Below are positions 17,823 through 26,478 of a stretch of 64,000 nucleotides of DNA, piece after piece. The DNA comes from Sphingobacteriaceae bacterium GW460-11-11-14-LB5 (lineage in GTDB: Bacteria > Bacteroidota > Bacteroidia > Sphingobacteriales > Sphingobacteriaceae): assembly GCA_002151545.1 (NCBI GenBank), contig CP021237.1, forward strand, positions 5,394,001 to 5,458,000, given 5' to 3'. The notes beneath the pieces were generated by a model. The model saw only the letters and a program-made list of their open reading frames with translations. It did no database searches and was not told the DNA's origin. The first letter of the stretch is position 1. Each line of letters opens with the position of its first letter. Made by a program: the position numbers and the translations under genes.

Positions 17823-18833
17823 TTAAAATTCTGAAACTCCGTTTACAGTTGTATATTTCATGGTATATTTCACACCTGGGTTCATGTAAGAATAAGCACT
17901 GTGGCTCATTAATGCTGCCTCGTGGAAACCACACAGAATCAACTTTAATTTGTTGGTGTACGTGTTGATATCGCCAATAGCATAAATTCCAGGGATATTT
18001 GTCGAATAATCATCCACATTAACCTCAATTGCACTTTTGTTGATATTTAAGTTCCAATCTTCGATTGGACCTAATTTAGGACTTAAACCAAATAAAGGAA
18101 TTAAGTGATCAGCTTCTACTACCGTTTTTTCCATGGTACGGTTCTGAACAATTTCTACTTGTTCTAATTTATCCGTTCCCTGTACAGCCTGAAGGTTGCT
18201 GTTTAAAATCAAATTGATTTTTCCGCTTTCTGCCAATGCCATTACTTTGGCAACCGAATCTGGCGCACCACGGAAACTCTCGCTTCTGTGCACTAAAGTT
18301 AATTCAGAACAAACTTCAGCTAAGTAAATGGTCCAGTCTAAAGCAGAGTCACCACCTCCGGCAATCACCATTTTCTGATCGCGGTACTTCTCAGGATCAA
18401 GGATCATATAATTTACGCCTTTACCATTCTCAAAGTTTTCTAAGTTTTCTACAGCAGGTTTACGTGGCTCAAAGCAACCTAAACCGCCTGCAATTACCAC
18501 CACTTTAGCTTCGATAACGGTACCCATATTCGTGGTTAAAACGAAATCTGCCTCGCCACGCTTTTCTAAACCTTCAATACGCTCGCCTAAAGTAAACGTT
18601 GGATGGAAAGGTTTTGCCTGCTCCATTAAGTTATCGATAAGTTCCTGAGCCAACACAGAAGGATAACCAGGGATATCGTATATCGGTTTTTTAGGGTAAA
18701 TTTCAGACAGCTGACCACCAACCTGCGGCAAGTAGTCAATTAAATGGCAACGCATTTTTAATAAACCGGCTTCAAAAATGGCGAATAAGCCAACCGGACC
18801 AGCGCCTATTACGGCTATATCAGTAGTGATCAT
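17823..18833 (-). CDS. Ferredoxin--NADP(+) reductase, thioredoxin-reductase-like
   Basis: A 336-aa FAD enzyme. The FAD Rossmann motif is GAGPVG at residues 10-15 and the NAD(P) motif is GGGDSALDW at 159-167. A late FAD motif AIGDINTY is near residue 290. The redox CxxC of thioredoxin reductases is missing, which identifies the YumC-like ferredoxin reductase branch. It should reduce the ferredoxin encoded next to it with NADPH. The start is supported by a -7 box (TAACTTTG on the minus strand) about 17 bp upstream. Confidence 0.92.
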   Translation of the reverse strand: MITTDIAVIGAGPVGLFAIFEAGLLKMRCHLIDYLPQVGGQLSEIYPKKPIYDIPGYPSVLAQELIDNLMEQAKPFHPTFTLGERIEGLEKRGEADFVLTTNMGTVIEAKVVVIAGGLGCFEPRKPAVENLENFENGKGVNYMILDPEKYRDQKMVIAGGGDSALDWTIYLAEVCSELTLVHRSESFRGAPDSVAKVMALAESGKINLILNSNLQAVQGTDKLEQVEIVQNRTMEKTVVEADHLIPLFGLSPKLGPIEDWNLNINKSAIEVNVDDYSTNIPGIYAIGDINTYTNKLKLILCGFHEAALMSHSAYSYMNPGVKYTMKYTTVNGVSEF

Positions 18834-18849
18834 TAAAAAAAATTTGACG

Positions 18850-18857
18850 CAAAGTTA
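18850..18857 (-). promoter_or_regulatory. -7 promoter box of the reductase-ferredoxin operon
   Basis: The minus strand reads TAACTTTG, an exact TAnnTTTG match, 17-24 bp upstream of the reductase ATG (18833). A short 5' leader is implied. Confidence 0.6.
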
Positions 18858-19030
18858 CAAAATAAAGTATTATCAATTCTGCTATTTAGAAATATTCTAG
18901 ATAATTTTGTAATAATGTTGTATTCAATATTTTATATGCTTTGCATTGGCTAAAAACAAAAGTTAAGGGTTTTTAGGAGTTTAAAGCAAATTATAATTGG
19001 TCTATGGATTTAGTGGGTTTTGTCATATCC

Positions 19031-19147
19031 CCGGTAAATTGTCATACTGTCCCGAATGTTCGGGAGCGAAGCTAAATCTACCTCGGTAGATCTCTCCATT
19101 TCGCTACGCTCCAGTCGAGATGACGAATTTTTGGGGTTCAGAATGAC
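19031..19147. repeat. Dispersed palindromic intergenic repeat
   Basis: It contains TCCCGAA/TTCGGGA and ATCTACC/GGTAGAT stems and ends with GAGATGACG. It resembles the elements at 11944 and 14527. Together with the promoter of the reductase it accounts for the 324-bp gap 18834-19157; no gene is seen. Confidence 0.6.
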
Positions 19148-19157
19148 AAAAAACACG

Positions 19158-21284
19158 TTACCAGTTCATTCCTAAATTCTGAAATACAAAACTCCATACA
19201 TCAGCAGCCTCTTCAATCAATTTCGTAGTGGGTTTGCCTGCACCGTGTCCCGCTTTGGTTTCGATCCTGATTAAAACAGGGTTTTCGCCTTTATATTTTT
19301 CCTGTAAGGTTGCTGCAAATTTAAAGGAGTGTGCGGGTACCACGCGGTCATCATGATCGGCAGTTGTGATTAATGTGGCCGGATAATTAACCCCGCTTTT
19401 TAAGTTATGGAGCGGCGAATATTTAATCAGGTAATCGAAATCTTCTTTTTTGTCGCTGCTTCCATATTCAACGGCCCAGCCCCAGCCTACGGTAAATTTA
19501 TGGTAACGCAACATGTCTAAAACGCCAACAGCAGGCAAAGCCACTTTAAACAGGTCAGGTCTTTGCGTCATGCAGGCACCGACCAACAGGCCGCCATTTG
19601 AGCCGCCAGATATGGCTATTTTAGCCGGATTGGTATATTTTTCTTTAACCAGGTATTCGGCTGCGGCGATAAAATCGTCGAAAACGTTCTGTTTTTTGGC
19701 TAACATACCACCTTTGTGCCAGGCCTCGCCATACTCGCTTCCACCCCGTAAACTCGGCTGAACGTAAATGCCACCACGCTCTAAAAAGAGCATCCGCGAG
19801 AGGCTGAAGCCTGGGGTTAAACTAATCTGGAAGCCGCCATAGGCATACAGATAAACGGGATTGTTGCCATCCAGTTTGATGCCTTTTTTGTGTACGATAA
19901 ACATGGGTACTTTTGTGCCATCTTTTGATGGATAAAATACCTGTTTGGTTTCGTAGTTATCGGTGTTAAACTGCAGGTCTGATTTTTTATATAATATCGA
20001 TTCGCTTTTATTGATATCGTAACGATAAATCGTGCCCGGAGTGGTGAAGTTGGTAAAGGTATAAAAGAATTCTTTGTCTTCTTTGTACCCGCCAAAGCCT
20101 CCAACGGTTCCGATAGCTGGTAGTTTTACATCGCCAATTTTCTTTCCCATTAAATCAAACTGAACAATATTGGTGCTTGCATCTTTTAAGTAGGATGCCC
20201 AAAGAAATCCTCCGCCAGTTCCAATACCTTCTAAAGCCAGTTTAGATTCAGGGATAATCTTCTGCCAGTTTTTAGGATCTGCATTTTTTGGATCGACTAA
20301 AACTACCTGTTTGTTTTCGGCACCGAGGTCGGTATTTACCAGCAGTTTATCACCGATATTATCAACAACGCTGTGGTTGTTTTCAAAACCTTTAACCAGT
20401 AAGGCAATTTTGCTATCCGGCGCTTTTAAATCCTGATAATAAAGTGCATTGCCCGAAGTACCCGCACTGGCGTAAACCACCAGAAAGCGTTCATCTTCGG
20501 TAACGTTGGCGCCAAAATATAGATTTGGATTGCTTTTGTCTTCAAAAATTAACTGATCATTTTGCTGCTGATCGCCTAATTTGTGGAAATACACTTTTTG
20601 GTATTTGTTGGCTGCTGAAAGATCGGTTCCTTTAGCGGGCTCGTCAAATTTACTGTAGTAAAAACCATCACCTTTCCAGGCTGCACCAGAGAATTTAGTC
20701 CATTTCAGCTCATCGGCTAATTTGGTTTTACTGGCAACCTCCATGATATAAATATTGCTCCAGTCTGATCCCGCCTGTGCAACGGAATAAGCCAGGTATT
20801 TTTTGTCGTGCGAGAAACCAAGCAATGAAACGGCTGCTGTTCCATCTTTTGTGAGTTTATTGGGATCGAGAAAAATCTCTTCCTTACCTGCTAATCCTTT
20901 TTTAATAAACCAGATACTCTGGTTCTGGAGGCCATCATTTTTAGTAAAGAAATAATATTCGCCCACCTTAAATGGGGCACTTTCTTTAGGGTAATTCCAT
21001 AATTCGGTTAAGCGCTTTTTAATATCCGCGCGGTAAGGAATTTGCTCCAGGTAGTTTTGGGTAACCTTATTTTCGGCGATAACCCAGGCTTTTGTTTCTG
21101 CCGAGGTATCATTCTCCAGCCATCTGTAAGGGTCGGCAATGGTCGTTCCGAAATAATTATCTTTTGTACTGTCTTTTTTTGTTTCAGGGTATTTCATCAA
21201 TGTTATTTTTTCTGCAGGTTTTTTGCCCTGGTTACAGGCAAACAGACTTAATGCAAATAAGCTCAATAGAATTTGTTTTTTCAT
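19158..21284 (-). CDS. Prolyl oligopeptidase family serine peptidase (S9A) lipoprotein
   Basis: A 708-aa protein with lipobox LFAC (Cys17). Residues about 45-440 form the N-terminal beta-propeller that filters substrates (DPYRWLEND at 51-59). Residues about 450-708 form the alpha/beta-hydrolase domain with GGSNGGLL (nucleophile Ser562), the acid in DHDDRVVP (about Asp646) and the catalytic His680 in KAGHGAG. Family members cut after proline in short peptides. The lipobox places it in the cell envelope, unlike cytosolic relatives. It is probably a peptide-scavenging enzyme and is transcribed alone. Confidence 0.93.
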   Translation of the reverse strand: MKKQILLSLFALSLFACNQGKKPAEKITLMKYPETKKDSTKDNYFGTTIADPYRWLENDTSAETKAWVIAENKVTQNYLEQIPYRADIKKRLTELWNYPKESAPFKVGEYYFFTKNDGLQNQSIWFIKKGLAGKEEIFLDPNKLTKDGTAAVSLLGFSHDKKYLAYSVAQAGSDWSNIYIMEVASKTKLADELKWTKFSGAAWKGDGFYYSKFDEPAKGTDLSAANKYQKVYFHKLGDQQQNDQLIFEDKSNPNLYFGANVTEDERFLVVYASAGTSGNALYYQDLKAPDSKIALLVKGFENNHSVVDNIGDKLLVNTDLGAENKQVVLVDPKNADPKNWQKIIPESKLALEGIGTGGGFLWASYLKDASTNIVQFDLMGKKIGDVKLPAIGTVGGFGGYKEDKEFFYTFTNFTTPGTIYRYDINKSESILYKKSDLQFNTDNYETKQVFYPSKDGTKVPMFIVHKKGIKLDGNNPVYLYAYGGFQISLTPGFSLSRMLFLERGGIYVQPSLRGGSEYGEAWHKGGMLAKKQNVFDDFIAAAEYLVKEKYTNPAKIAISGGSNGGLLVGACMTQRPDLFKVALPAVGVLDMLRYHKFTVGWGWAVEYGSSDKKEDFDYLIKYSPLHNLKSGVNYPATLITTADHDDRVVPAHSFKFAATLQEKYKGENPVLIRIETKAGHGAGKPTTKLIEEAADVWSFVFQNLGMNW

Positions 21285-21356
21285 GGTTTTATTGTCTTTT
21301 TTAATGAGGATACTTCGTATTCAGATTATTTACTAATATATGTTTTTACCTGCGGC

Positions 21357-21808
21357 TTGATTGCACAGATTTTTAGATTTCGCAGATTAAGGTGCTTTAA
21401 GCTTTTTTCTTTAGTCTCCAGAATTTTACCATTGAGAAATTAAGGGCATTAAGGTTTTTCTCTCGCTTGCCCATATTACAAAACAAAGATTTACACGGAG
21501 TTTGGTTCCTTACTTTAATCATTGACCTTTTACCTTCGGGTTGATTGCAGAGATTATAGTGGTTTAAGCTTTGATCCTTCTTCTTTAATTTCCAGAATTT
21601 TACCATTGAGGAATTAAGGGCATTAAGGTTTTTGTCTCGCTTGCCCATATCAAAACAAAGATTTACACGGAGTTTGTTTCCTTAATTTAGTCTTTCCGCT
21701 TTTTTCCTTTCGGGTTGATTGCACAGATTTTTTGATTGCACAGATTATAGTGGTTTAAGCTTTGGTCTTTCTTCTTTAGTCTTTCCGCTTTTTTCCTTTA
21801 CCTTTGAA
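21357..21808. repeat. Tandem direct repeat, 2.5 units of about 174-184 bp
   Basis: Units start at 21357, 21541 and 21715, each with TTGATTGCA(C/G)AGAT. The first two contain the same blocks in the same order: CCAGAATTTTACCATTGAG, GGCATTAAGGTTTTT, CTCGCTTGCCCATAT and AAGATTTACACGGAGTTTG. The third is cut short and runs into the lpxH promoter. The units are non-coding; a frame that crosses them on the minus strand merely encodes the repeat twice. This explains the 529-bp gap upstream of lpxH. Confidence 0.8.
21799..21806 (+). promoter_or_regulatory. -7 promoter box of lpxH
   Basis: TACCTTTG matches TAnnTTTG, only 7 bp from the ATG at 21814. The transcript would be leaderless or nearly so. Confidence 0.6.
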
Positions 21809-21813
21809 AATCC

Positions 21814-22563
21814 ATGGCAAAAAATATTTACTTCGCTTCCGATTTTCATTTAGGCACACCCAGTTATGCCGAAAGCCGTGCCCGTGAAGCGCGTATTGTA
21901 AGCTGGTTAAATTTTATAGAACCGAATTGTGGCGAACTGTTTTTGATGGGCGATATTTTCGATTTCTGGTTCGAGTACGCTAAAGTAATTCCGAAGGGAT
22001 TTATCCGTTTACAGGGTAAGTTAGCTGCCATGGCCGATGCCGGGATAAAAATCTACTTTTTTAAGGGTAACCACGATATGTGGGTGCGCGATTATTTCAC
22101 TCAGGAAATCGGTATGGAAATCATCAGCGATGAACTGATTATTGAAAGGGGTGGCAAGAAATTCTATTTACACCATGGCGATGGCTTAGGACCAGGGGAT
22201 AAAAAATATAAATTCTTAAGAAAGATTTTTAGAAGCAAATTTTGCCAATGGTTATTTGCCCGTTTGCATCCAAACCTGGGCATTGGTATTGCCAATGGAT
22301 GGAGCCGGGGCAGCAGGGCTGCGCAAACCGAAAAGGAAGTTTTTTTAGGAGCGGATAAAGAATGGCTGGCCATTTATGCCAAAGAGCAGTTACAGAAGGT
22401 GCATTTCGATTATTTTATTTTCGGACACAGGCACCTGCCGCTCGATATCGATTTGGGTAATGGAAGCCGCTATGTGAATATTGGCGAATGGCTTAATTAT
22501 AATTCTTACGCAGTGTTTGACGGGCAGGAGTTGAAATTGGAGTATTATAAGCCAAATTTATAG
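21814..22563 (+). CDS. lpxH: UDP-2,3-diacylglucosamine diphosphatase (LpxH-type)
   Basis: A 249-aa metallophosphoesterase. The di-metal motifs are all present: SDFHLG (Asp10, His12), GDIFDFWFEY (Asp47), KGNHD (Asn86, His87), LHHGDG (His120/121) and FGHRH near residue 205. The FDFWFEY and HGDG segments are those of lipid A enzymes, which release UMP from UDP-2,3-diacylglucosamine to give lipid X at the inner membrane. Length is normal. It has its own promoter, and a long repeat array separates it from prfA. Confidence 0.88.
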   Translation: MAKNIYFASDFHLGTPSYAESRAREARIVSWLNFIEPNCGELFLMGDIFDFWFEYAKVIPKGFIRLQGKLAAMADAGIKIYFFKGNHDMWVRDYFTQEIGMEIISDELIIERGGKKFYLHHGDGLGPGDKKYKFLRKIFRSKFCQWLFARLHPNLGIGIANGWSRGSRAAQTEKEVFLGADKEWLAIYAKEQLQKVHFDYFIFGHRHLPLDIDLGNGSRYVNIGEWLNYNSYAVFDGQELKLEYYKPNL

Positions 22564-22572
22564 TTCCTATTT

Positions 22573-23490
22573 GTTTTTTGGAAAGCAGAACCTGTAGCAT
22601 CAGTTTAATGTTTGCCGGGCTTTTCGTTATAGTCCCGATTTTGAAGGAAAATCGGGAGCTGCCACTGCAATCCCGTTTAGGTACCCGGGTTTGTGCTGCT
22701 ATTAGATTTGCATAGTGCTTAGATGCACCGCCCTCAGTTTATAAACCTGATAGAGCGAAAAGCCCGGAGCGAGGAACGAGTGAGGACTTGGAGAGATAGC
22801 AGGGCTACCGGCTGCCACAGGTACAGAACCTTTCATTTTCAAAACCTTTAAAACGCTTTCCCTTTGTAAATCAGTTTTTCAGCACTGTTTGATGTTTTTT
22901 GGAAAGCAGAACCTGTAACATCAGTTTAATGTTCGCCGGGCTTTTCGTTATAGTCCCGATTTTGAAGGAAAATCGGGAGCTGCCACTGCAATCCCGTTTA
23001 GGTACCCGGGTTTGTGCTGCTATTAGATTTGCATAGTGCTTAGATGCACCGCCCTCAGTTTATAAACCTGATAGAACGAAAAGCCCGGAGCGAGGAACGA
23101 GTGAGGACTTGGAGAAATAGCAGGGCTACCGGCTGCCACAGGTACAGAACGTTCATTTCCAAAACCTTTAAATAATGCTTTCCCTTTGTAAATCAGTTTT
23201 TCAGCACTATAATTTGATGTTTTTTGGAAAGCAGAACCTGTAACATCAGTCTAATTTTCGCCGGGCTTTTCGTTATAGTCCCGATTTTGAAGGAAAATCG
23301 GGAGCTGCCACTGCAATCCCGTTTAGGTACACAGGTTCCTGCTGCTATTTGGGTTTGCATAGTGCCTGGGTGCACTGCCCTTTGTTCATAAGCCCGATAA
23401 AACAAAAAGCCCGGAGCGAAGTATGAGCAAGGACTTGGAGGGATAGCGGACTATCGCCCTCCACGGGCTTAGAACCTTTCATTTTCAAAT
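22573..23490. repeat. Three-unit tandem array of structured ~320-bp repeats
   Basis: Units start at 22573, 22894 and 23219, each with GTTTTTTGGAAAGCAGAACC. Units 1 and 2 differ at only a few positions; unit 3 is shorter and more diverged. In each, GCCGGGCTTTTCGTT near the start can pair with a (GAA)CGAAAAGCCCGG block about 150 bp later (weaker in unit 3). Inside is a perfect 10-bp hairpin, TCCCGATTTT/AAAATCGGGA. It has no open frame. It could be a REP-derived element or a structured RNA family. It fills nearly the whole gap between lpxH and prfA. Confidence 0.85.
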
Positions 23491-23573
23491 TGAACTGTAG
23501 CGATTTCAATTTATGTCTAAGCGATTAGCCAATTAACCATCCTTCCTTTCCAAACTAATTCAGCTTTTTTCCT

Positions 23574-23581
23574 TATTTTTG
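23574..23581 (+). promoter_or_regulatory. -7 promoter box of prfA
   Basis: TATTTTTG fits TAnnTTTG and lies 56 bp before the ATG at 23638. Confidence 0.55.
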
Positions 23582-23582
23582 C

Positions 23583-23621
23583 ATTTCCTGAATTTTTGGG
23601 TCTATGCCAAGCTCAGGAAAT
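23583..23621 (+). promoter_or_regulatory. Hairpin in the prfA 5' leader
   Basis: ATTTCCTGA (23583-23591) pairs with TCAGGAAAT (23613-23621), with an inner TTGG/CCAA pair. Given the promoter at 23574, nearly the whole leader of prfA folds into this stem, ending 16 nt before the start codon. It may influence translation; no ligand domain is evident. Confidence 0.45.
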
Positions 23622-23637
23622 TTCAACAAGAATAAAT

Positions 23638-24711
23638 ATGTTAGATAAATTAGAAGCTATAAAGCTGCGTTGGGAAGATGTGGAAGAATCGTTGAGTAAT
23701 CCGGATGTAATACAGGATATGAAACGCTTTGCGGCTTTAAATAAAGAATATAAAGACTTAGGCAAGATTGTGGATGAATATAAAATCTACAAAAATGTGA
23801 TGAGTAATATTGATGCCAACAAAGAAATTTTAGCTACTGAGAAAGATGCTGAAATGCGTGAGATGGCAAAAGAAGAGCTCGATCTTTTGTTAAAGCAACA
23901 GGAAGAAATGGAAAGCAATATCCGTTTGATGTTGATTCCTAAAGATCCGGAAGATGCTAAAAATGCTGTATTTGAGATCCGTGGCGGTACCGGTGGTGAT
24001 GAGGCGGCTTTATTTGCCGGCGATTTATACCGCATGTATACCCGTTATTTCGAAACCAAAGGCTGGAAAGTGGAAACTGTTGATGTAACCGAAGGTACTG
24101 CTGGTGGTTATAAAGAGGTGATTCTGAAAGTGAGTGGCGATGATGTTTATGGCCAGTTAAAGTACGAAAGTGGTGTACACCGCGTACAGCGTGTGCCTGA
24201 TACCGAAACACAGGGTCGTGTGCATACTTCAGCTGCATCTGTAGCAGTTTTACCAGAAGCTGAAGAGATTGATCTTTACATTAATCCTGCCGATATTGAA
24301 TTGCAAACTTCGCGCTCAGGTGGTGCCGGTGGACAGAACGTAAATAAGGTAGAAACCAAGGTGCAGCTAACGCACAAACCATCGGGTATTGTGGTGGTTT
24401 GTCAGCAGGAACGCTCGCAGTTGGGTAACCGCGTTATTGCAATGGAGATGTTGCGTAGTAAACTTTACGATATCGAATTGCAGAAAAAGAATGGCGATAT
24501 TGCTGCTAAACGTAAAACAATGGTATCAACCGGCGATCGTTCAGCGAAAATCAGGACCTACAATTATCCTCAGGGCCGCGTTACCGAACACCGCATCGGA
24601 TTAACGATGTATAACCTGCCAACCATTATGGACGGCGATATTCAGGAGATTATTGATGCGCTTCAGTTTGCTGAAAATGCAGAGAAGATGCAGGAAGGTG
24701 CTGTAGGTTAA
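23638..24711 (+). CDS. prfA: Peptide chain release factor 1
   Basis: A 357-aa cytoplasmic factor that ends translation at UAA and UAG. GAGGQNVNK holds the GGQ motif that triggers peptidyl-tRNA hydrolysis. HRVQRVPDTETQGRVHTS holds the P-x-T tripeptide (PDT) that reads the stop codon and marks RF1 rather than RF2. The ATG at 23638 (MLDKLEAIKLRWEDVEESL) is the normal start for the family; an upstream in-frame codon at 23596 falls within the leader hairpin. Length is as expected. Confidence 0.97.
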   Translation: MLDKLEAIKLRWEDVEESLSNPDVIQDMKRFAALNKEYKDLGKIVDEYKIYKNVMSNIDANKEILATEKDAEMREMAKEELDLLLKQQEEMESNIRLMLIPKDPEDAKNAVFEIRGGTGGDEAALFAGDLYRMYTRYFETKGWKVETVDVTEGTAGGYKEVILKVSGDDVYGQLKYESGVHRVQRVPDTETQGRVHTSAASVAVLPEAEEIDLYINPADIELQTSRSGGAGGQNVNKVETKVQLTHKPSGIVVVCQQERSQLGNRVIAMEMLRSKLYDIELQKKNGDIAAKRKTMVSTGDRSAKIRTYNYPQGRVTEHRIGLTMYNLPTIMDGDIQEIIDALQFAENAEKMQEGAVG

Positions 24712-24738
24712 GGAGTTAAATATTTTTAAAAAAAAAAG

Positions 24739-24769
24739 TTTGCAAATTAAGATATAGTCTCTATATTTG
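24739..24769 (+). promoter_or_regulatory. Complete Bacteroidota promoter for the first tRNA-Asp
   Basis: TTTG at 24739-24742 (-33) and TATATTTG at 24762-24769 (-7) are separated by 19 bp, the textbook arrangement. The tRNA starts 46 bp further on. Confidence 0.8.
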
Positions 24770-24815
24770 CAACCTCGAAAGAGACAAGAGGTTCGAACTT
24801 TAAAGAAGAACAAAA

Positions 24816-24889
24816 GGAGTGGTAGTTCAGCTGGTTAGAATGCCTGCCTGTCACGCAGGAGGTCGCGGGTTCGAGTCCCGTCCATTCCG
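24816..24889 (+). tRNA. tRNA-Asp (GTC), copy 1
   Basis: A 74-nt cloverleaf. The acceptor stem is GGAGTGG/CCATTCC with one G-T pair, the anticodon arm CCTGC-CTGTCAC-GCAGG gives anticodon GTC, and the T arm is GCGGG-TTCGAGT-CCCGT. Discriminator G; CCA is not encoded. It is followed by its own terminator. Confidence 0.96.
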
Positions 24890-24890
24890 C

Positions 24891-24930
24891 AACAAAAGCC
24901 TTAACTTGAAAAAGTTGAGGCTTTTTTGTT
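24891..24930 (+). terminator. Terminator of tRNA-Asp copy 1
   Basis: ACAAAAGCCTTAACTT folds with AAGTTGAGGCTTTTTTGT around a short A-rich loop and ends in a T-run, directly after the tRNA. Confidence 0.85.
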
Positions 24931-25031
24931 TAAGAATCATTTTGATTAAAATATTTAGAATGAGGTTCAGTGTGTTACGTAATTATTGATTAAAAAGTCG
25001 GTTATTATAGTGATAAACTGAATATAGTGTC

Positions 25032-25039
25032 TATATTTG
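25032..25039 (+). promoter_or_regulatory. -7 promoter box of the second tRNA-Asp
   Basis: TATATTTG again precedes the tRNA by 45 bp, within a duplicated leader (TATAGTGTCTATATTTGC against TATAGTCTCTATATTTGC). The -33 TTTG of copy 1 is not conserved here, so this promoter may be weaker. Confidence 0.65.
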
Positions 25040-25084
25040 CATTCCCGAAAGGGGAAAGAGGTTCGAACTTTAAAGAGAACAAAA

Positions 25085-25158
25085 GGAGTGGTAGTTCAGC
25101 TGGTTAGAATGCCTGCCTGTCACGCAGGAGGTCGCGGGTTCGAGTCCCGTCCATTCCG
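25085..25158 (+). tRNA. tRNA-Asp (GTC), copy 2
   Basis: Identical over all 74 nt to copy 1. It starts 269 bp downstream of it with duplicated leader and terminator. Its 3' half is the left attachment site of a decayed integrative element, and the tRNA itself remains intact. Confidence 0.96.
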
Positions 25159-25185
25159 CAACAAAAGCCTTAACTTGAAAAAAGT
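25136..25185 (+). repeat. attL: direct repeat at the 3' end of tRNA-Asp copy 2
   Basis: A 50-bp stretch from the T arm of the tRNA (GGGTTCGAGTCCCG) to the terminator (CTTGAAAAAAGT) is repeated without a mismatch at 28792-28841. This is the classical layout left by site-specific integration into a tRNA gene. Confidence 0.85.
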
Positions 25186-25200
25186 TAGGGCTTTTTTGTT
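25160..25200 (+). terminator. Terminator of tRNA-Asp copy 2
   Basis: AACAAAAGCCTTAACTT pairs with AAGTTAGGGCTTTTTTGTT, similar to the first copy. Its left half belongs to the 50-bp att repeat. Confidence 0.8.
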
Positions 25201-25380
25201 TTCTGATAGTAGCAATTATTCATTTCTTCGCAATAAAAAGGTGAGCAATTCGGTGAGCACATTAAACGATATGAATGCTCACCGATTATAGCTTAACAGT
25301 TTTTATAAGCTATTTCAATCATTAACATCTTGACTGGAAGTGATAGAATTAACAATTTTGTTTCACTTTAGTCCTTTGTC

Positions 25381-25843
25381 ATGAGAATAAACATCAATCT
25401 GCTTTTTTATTTAAAAAGCGCTCCAATTACAAAACCGGTCCAATCACCATTTATTTAAGGTTTACAGTCAATGGTAAACCTGCAGAAACTTCAACGGGAA
25501 AGCCATGTGATCCCAACCGCTGGAATGCACAGGCCGGAAGAACCTCAGGTACAAAAGAAGATACCAGGGTTTTAAATTCTTTTTTGGACAGGCTACAGTC
25601 AAAAGCTCAGGAACTTCACCAATTGATGGCGGTAGGGAGCGAAACTGTTACGTCAGAAACGGTTAAAAACCGCTTTATCGGAAAGACTCTGCAGTTAAGG
25701 ACCCTTGTTACAGTTTTTTAAGATCACAACTTTAAAATGAAAAGCCACATGGAAAGGAGTACGAAAGAAGTACTCTTCAGCGCTATGAAACCTGCCTAAC
25801 GCACGTCATAGATTTTATGCAGTTAGATAGATTATTCAAGTAA
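25381..25843 (+). pseudogene. Broken tyrosine recombinase (integrase), N-terminal part
   Basis: Three frames together spell the start of a Bacteroidota tyrosine integrase. Frame 1 gives MRININLLFYLKSAP. After a one-base loss near 25425 the next frame gives NYKTGPITIYLRFTVNGKPA and on to KPCDPNRWNAQAGRTSGTKE and VTSETVKNRFIGK, the arm-type DNA-binding domain. A further shift near 25750 gives GKEYERSTLQRYETCLTHV, the start of the core-binding domain, and then a stop. The catalytic domain with its R-H-R-Y residues is gone. It lies next to a tRNA att site, as integrases of genomic islands do. Confidence 0.8.
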
Positions 25844-25916
25844 AATATGTCTAGAGTTTTATAAATTTTAGACATATTTTGTCATTAATTACATCTATAT
25901 AGATAATTAGGAATTC

Positions 25917-26387
25917 ATGTATTTTGGAATAGGACTAACAATAAGCCCAGAAGCTCAGCATAAAGCTCAATTAATACACAACATCGACAATGCTTTAAAA
26001 GCAGACCAACTGCTTAAAAACTATGGCGAGGGTTTGATAGCATTTTCCATTGATATGAAAGTTGTTAATCCACCCCCCGGCTTCGAGCATCTATTTAAAG
26101 TGTTGCCCCCCAAGTACGTGCTTGAAAAGACATCAAAAAATCCTTATACAGGAGAACTTGTAGTAACCAAAAAGCACTTTTTTTGCACATCGCTGATAAA
26201 TGGTGCTCCATATGAATTGTTTTTGGCTGGAACTGAGGCTGAAAGTCAAAAAATCATAATTCAGAAGATTATAGAATCTTTAGATAATTTGGAGTCCCTT
26301 CCTAGGAAGGTTAAAGATTTTAATCGAGATGAATTTAAGCGGGATGTCGAATTTTTTTTAGCTTCCTTAGCCAAGAAAGGCGCTTAA
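25917..26387 (+). CDS. Hypothetical protein in the tRNA-Asp element
   Basis: A 156-aa soluble protein (MYFGIGLTISPEAQHKAQLI at the start) without signal peptide, membrane segment or family that I recognise. It is mixed in secondary structure, with a helical, charged end. It lies between the integrase remnant and a broken toxin tail, and it is intact. By position it might be an orphan immunity protein, but nothing in the sequence proves this. Confidence 0.65.
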   Translation: MYFGIGLTISPEAQHKAQLIHNIDNALKADQLLKNYGEGLIAFSIDMKVVNPPPGFEHLFKVLPPKYVLEKTSKNPYTGELVVTKKHFFCTSLINGAPYELFLAGTEAESQKIIIQKIIESLDNLESLPRKVKDFNRDEFKRDVEFFLASLAKKGA

Positions 26388-26478
26388 AGAGTTTCGTAAT
26401 GTATTTTATGCTGCAGGTAAATAAAATGATCTAATGTTAAGACTTACTCAGAAGTTGGCTTAAAAAATAATATAGTAA

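Noticed and set aside
21397..21648. An 83-codon minus-strand frame with an internal protein repeat
   Set aside because: The repetition comes from the tandem DNA repeat; there is no start context, and the frame breaks in the third unit.
23193..23405. A 70-codon minus-strand frame in the third repeat unit
   Set aside because: The corresponding frame is not kept as a gene in the other units, and the region folds as a structured repeat.
22573..23490. CRISPR-like array
   Set aside because: The units are about 320 bp and nearly identical throughout, with no short repeats separated by unique spacers, and no cas genes are present.
25037..25291. An 84-codon frame reading through tRNA-Asp copy 2
   Set aside because: It crosses the tRNA and its terminator; it is an artefact of the tRNA sequence.
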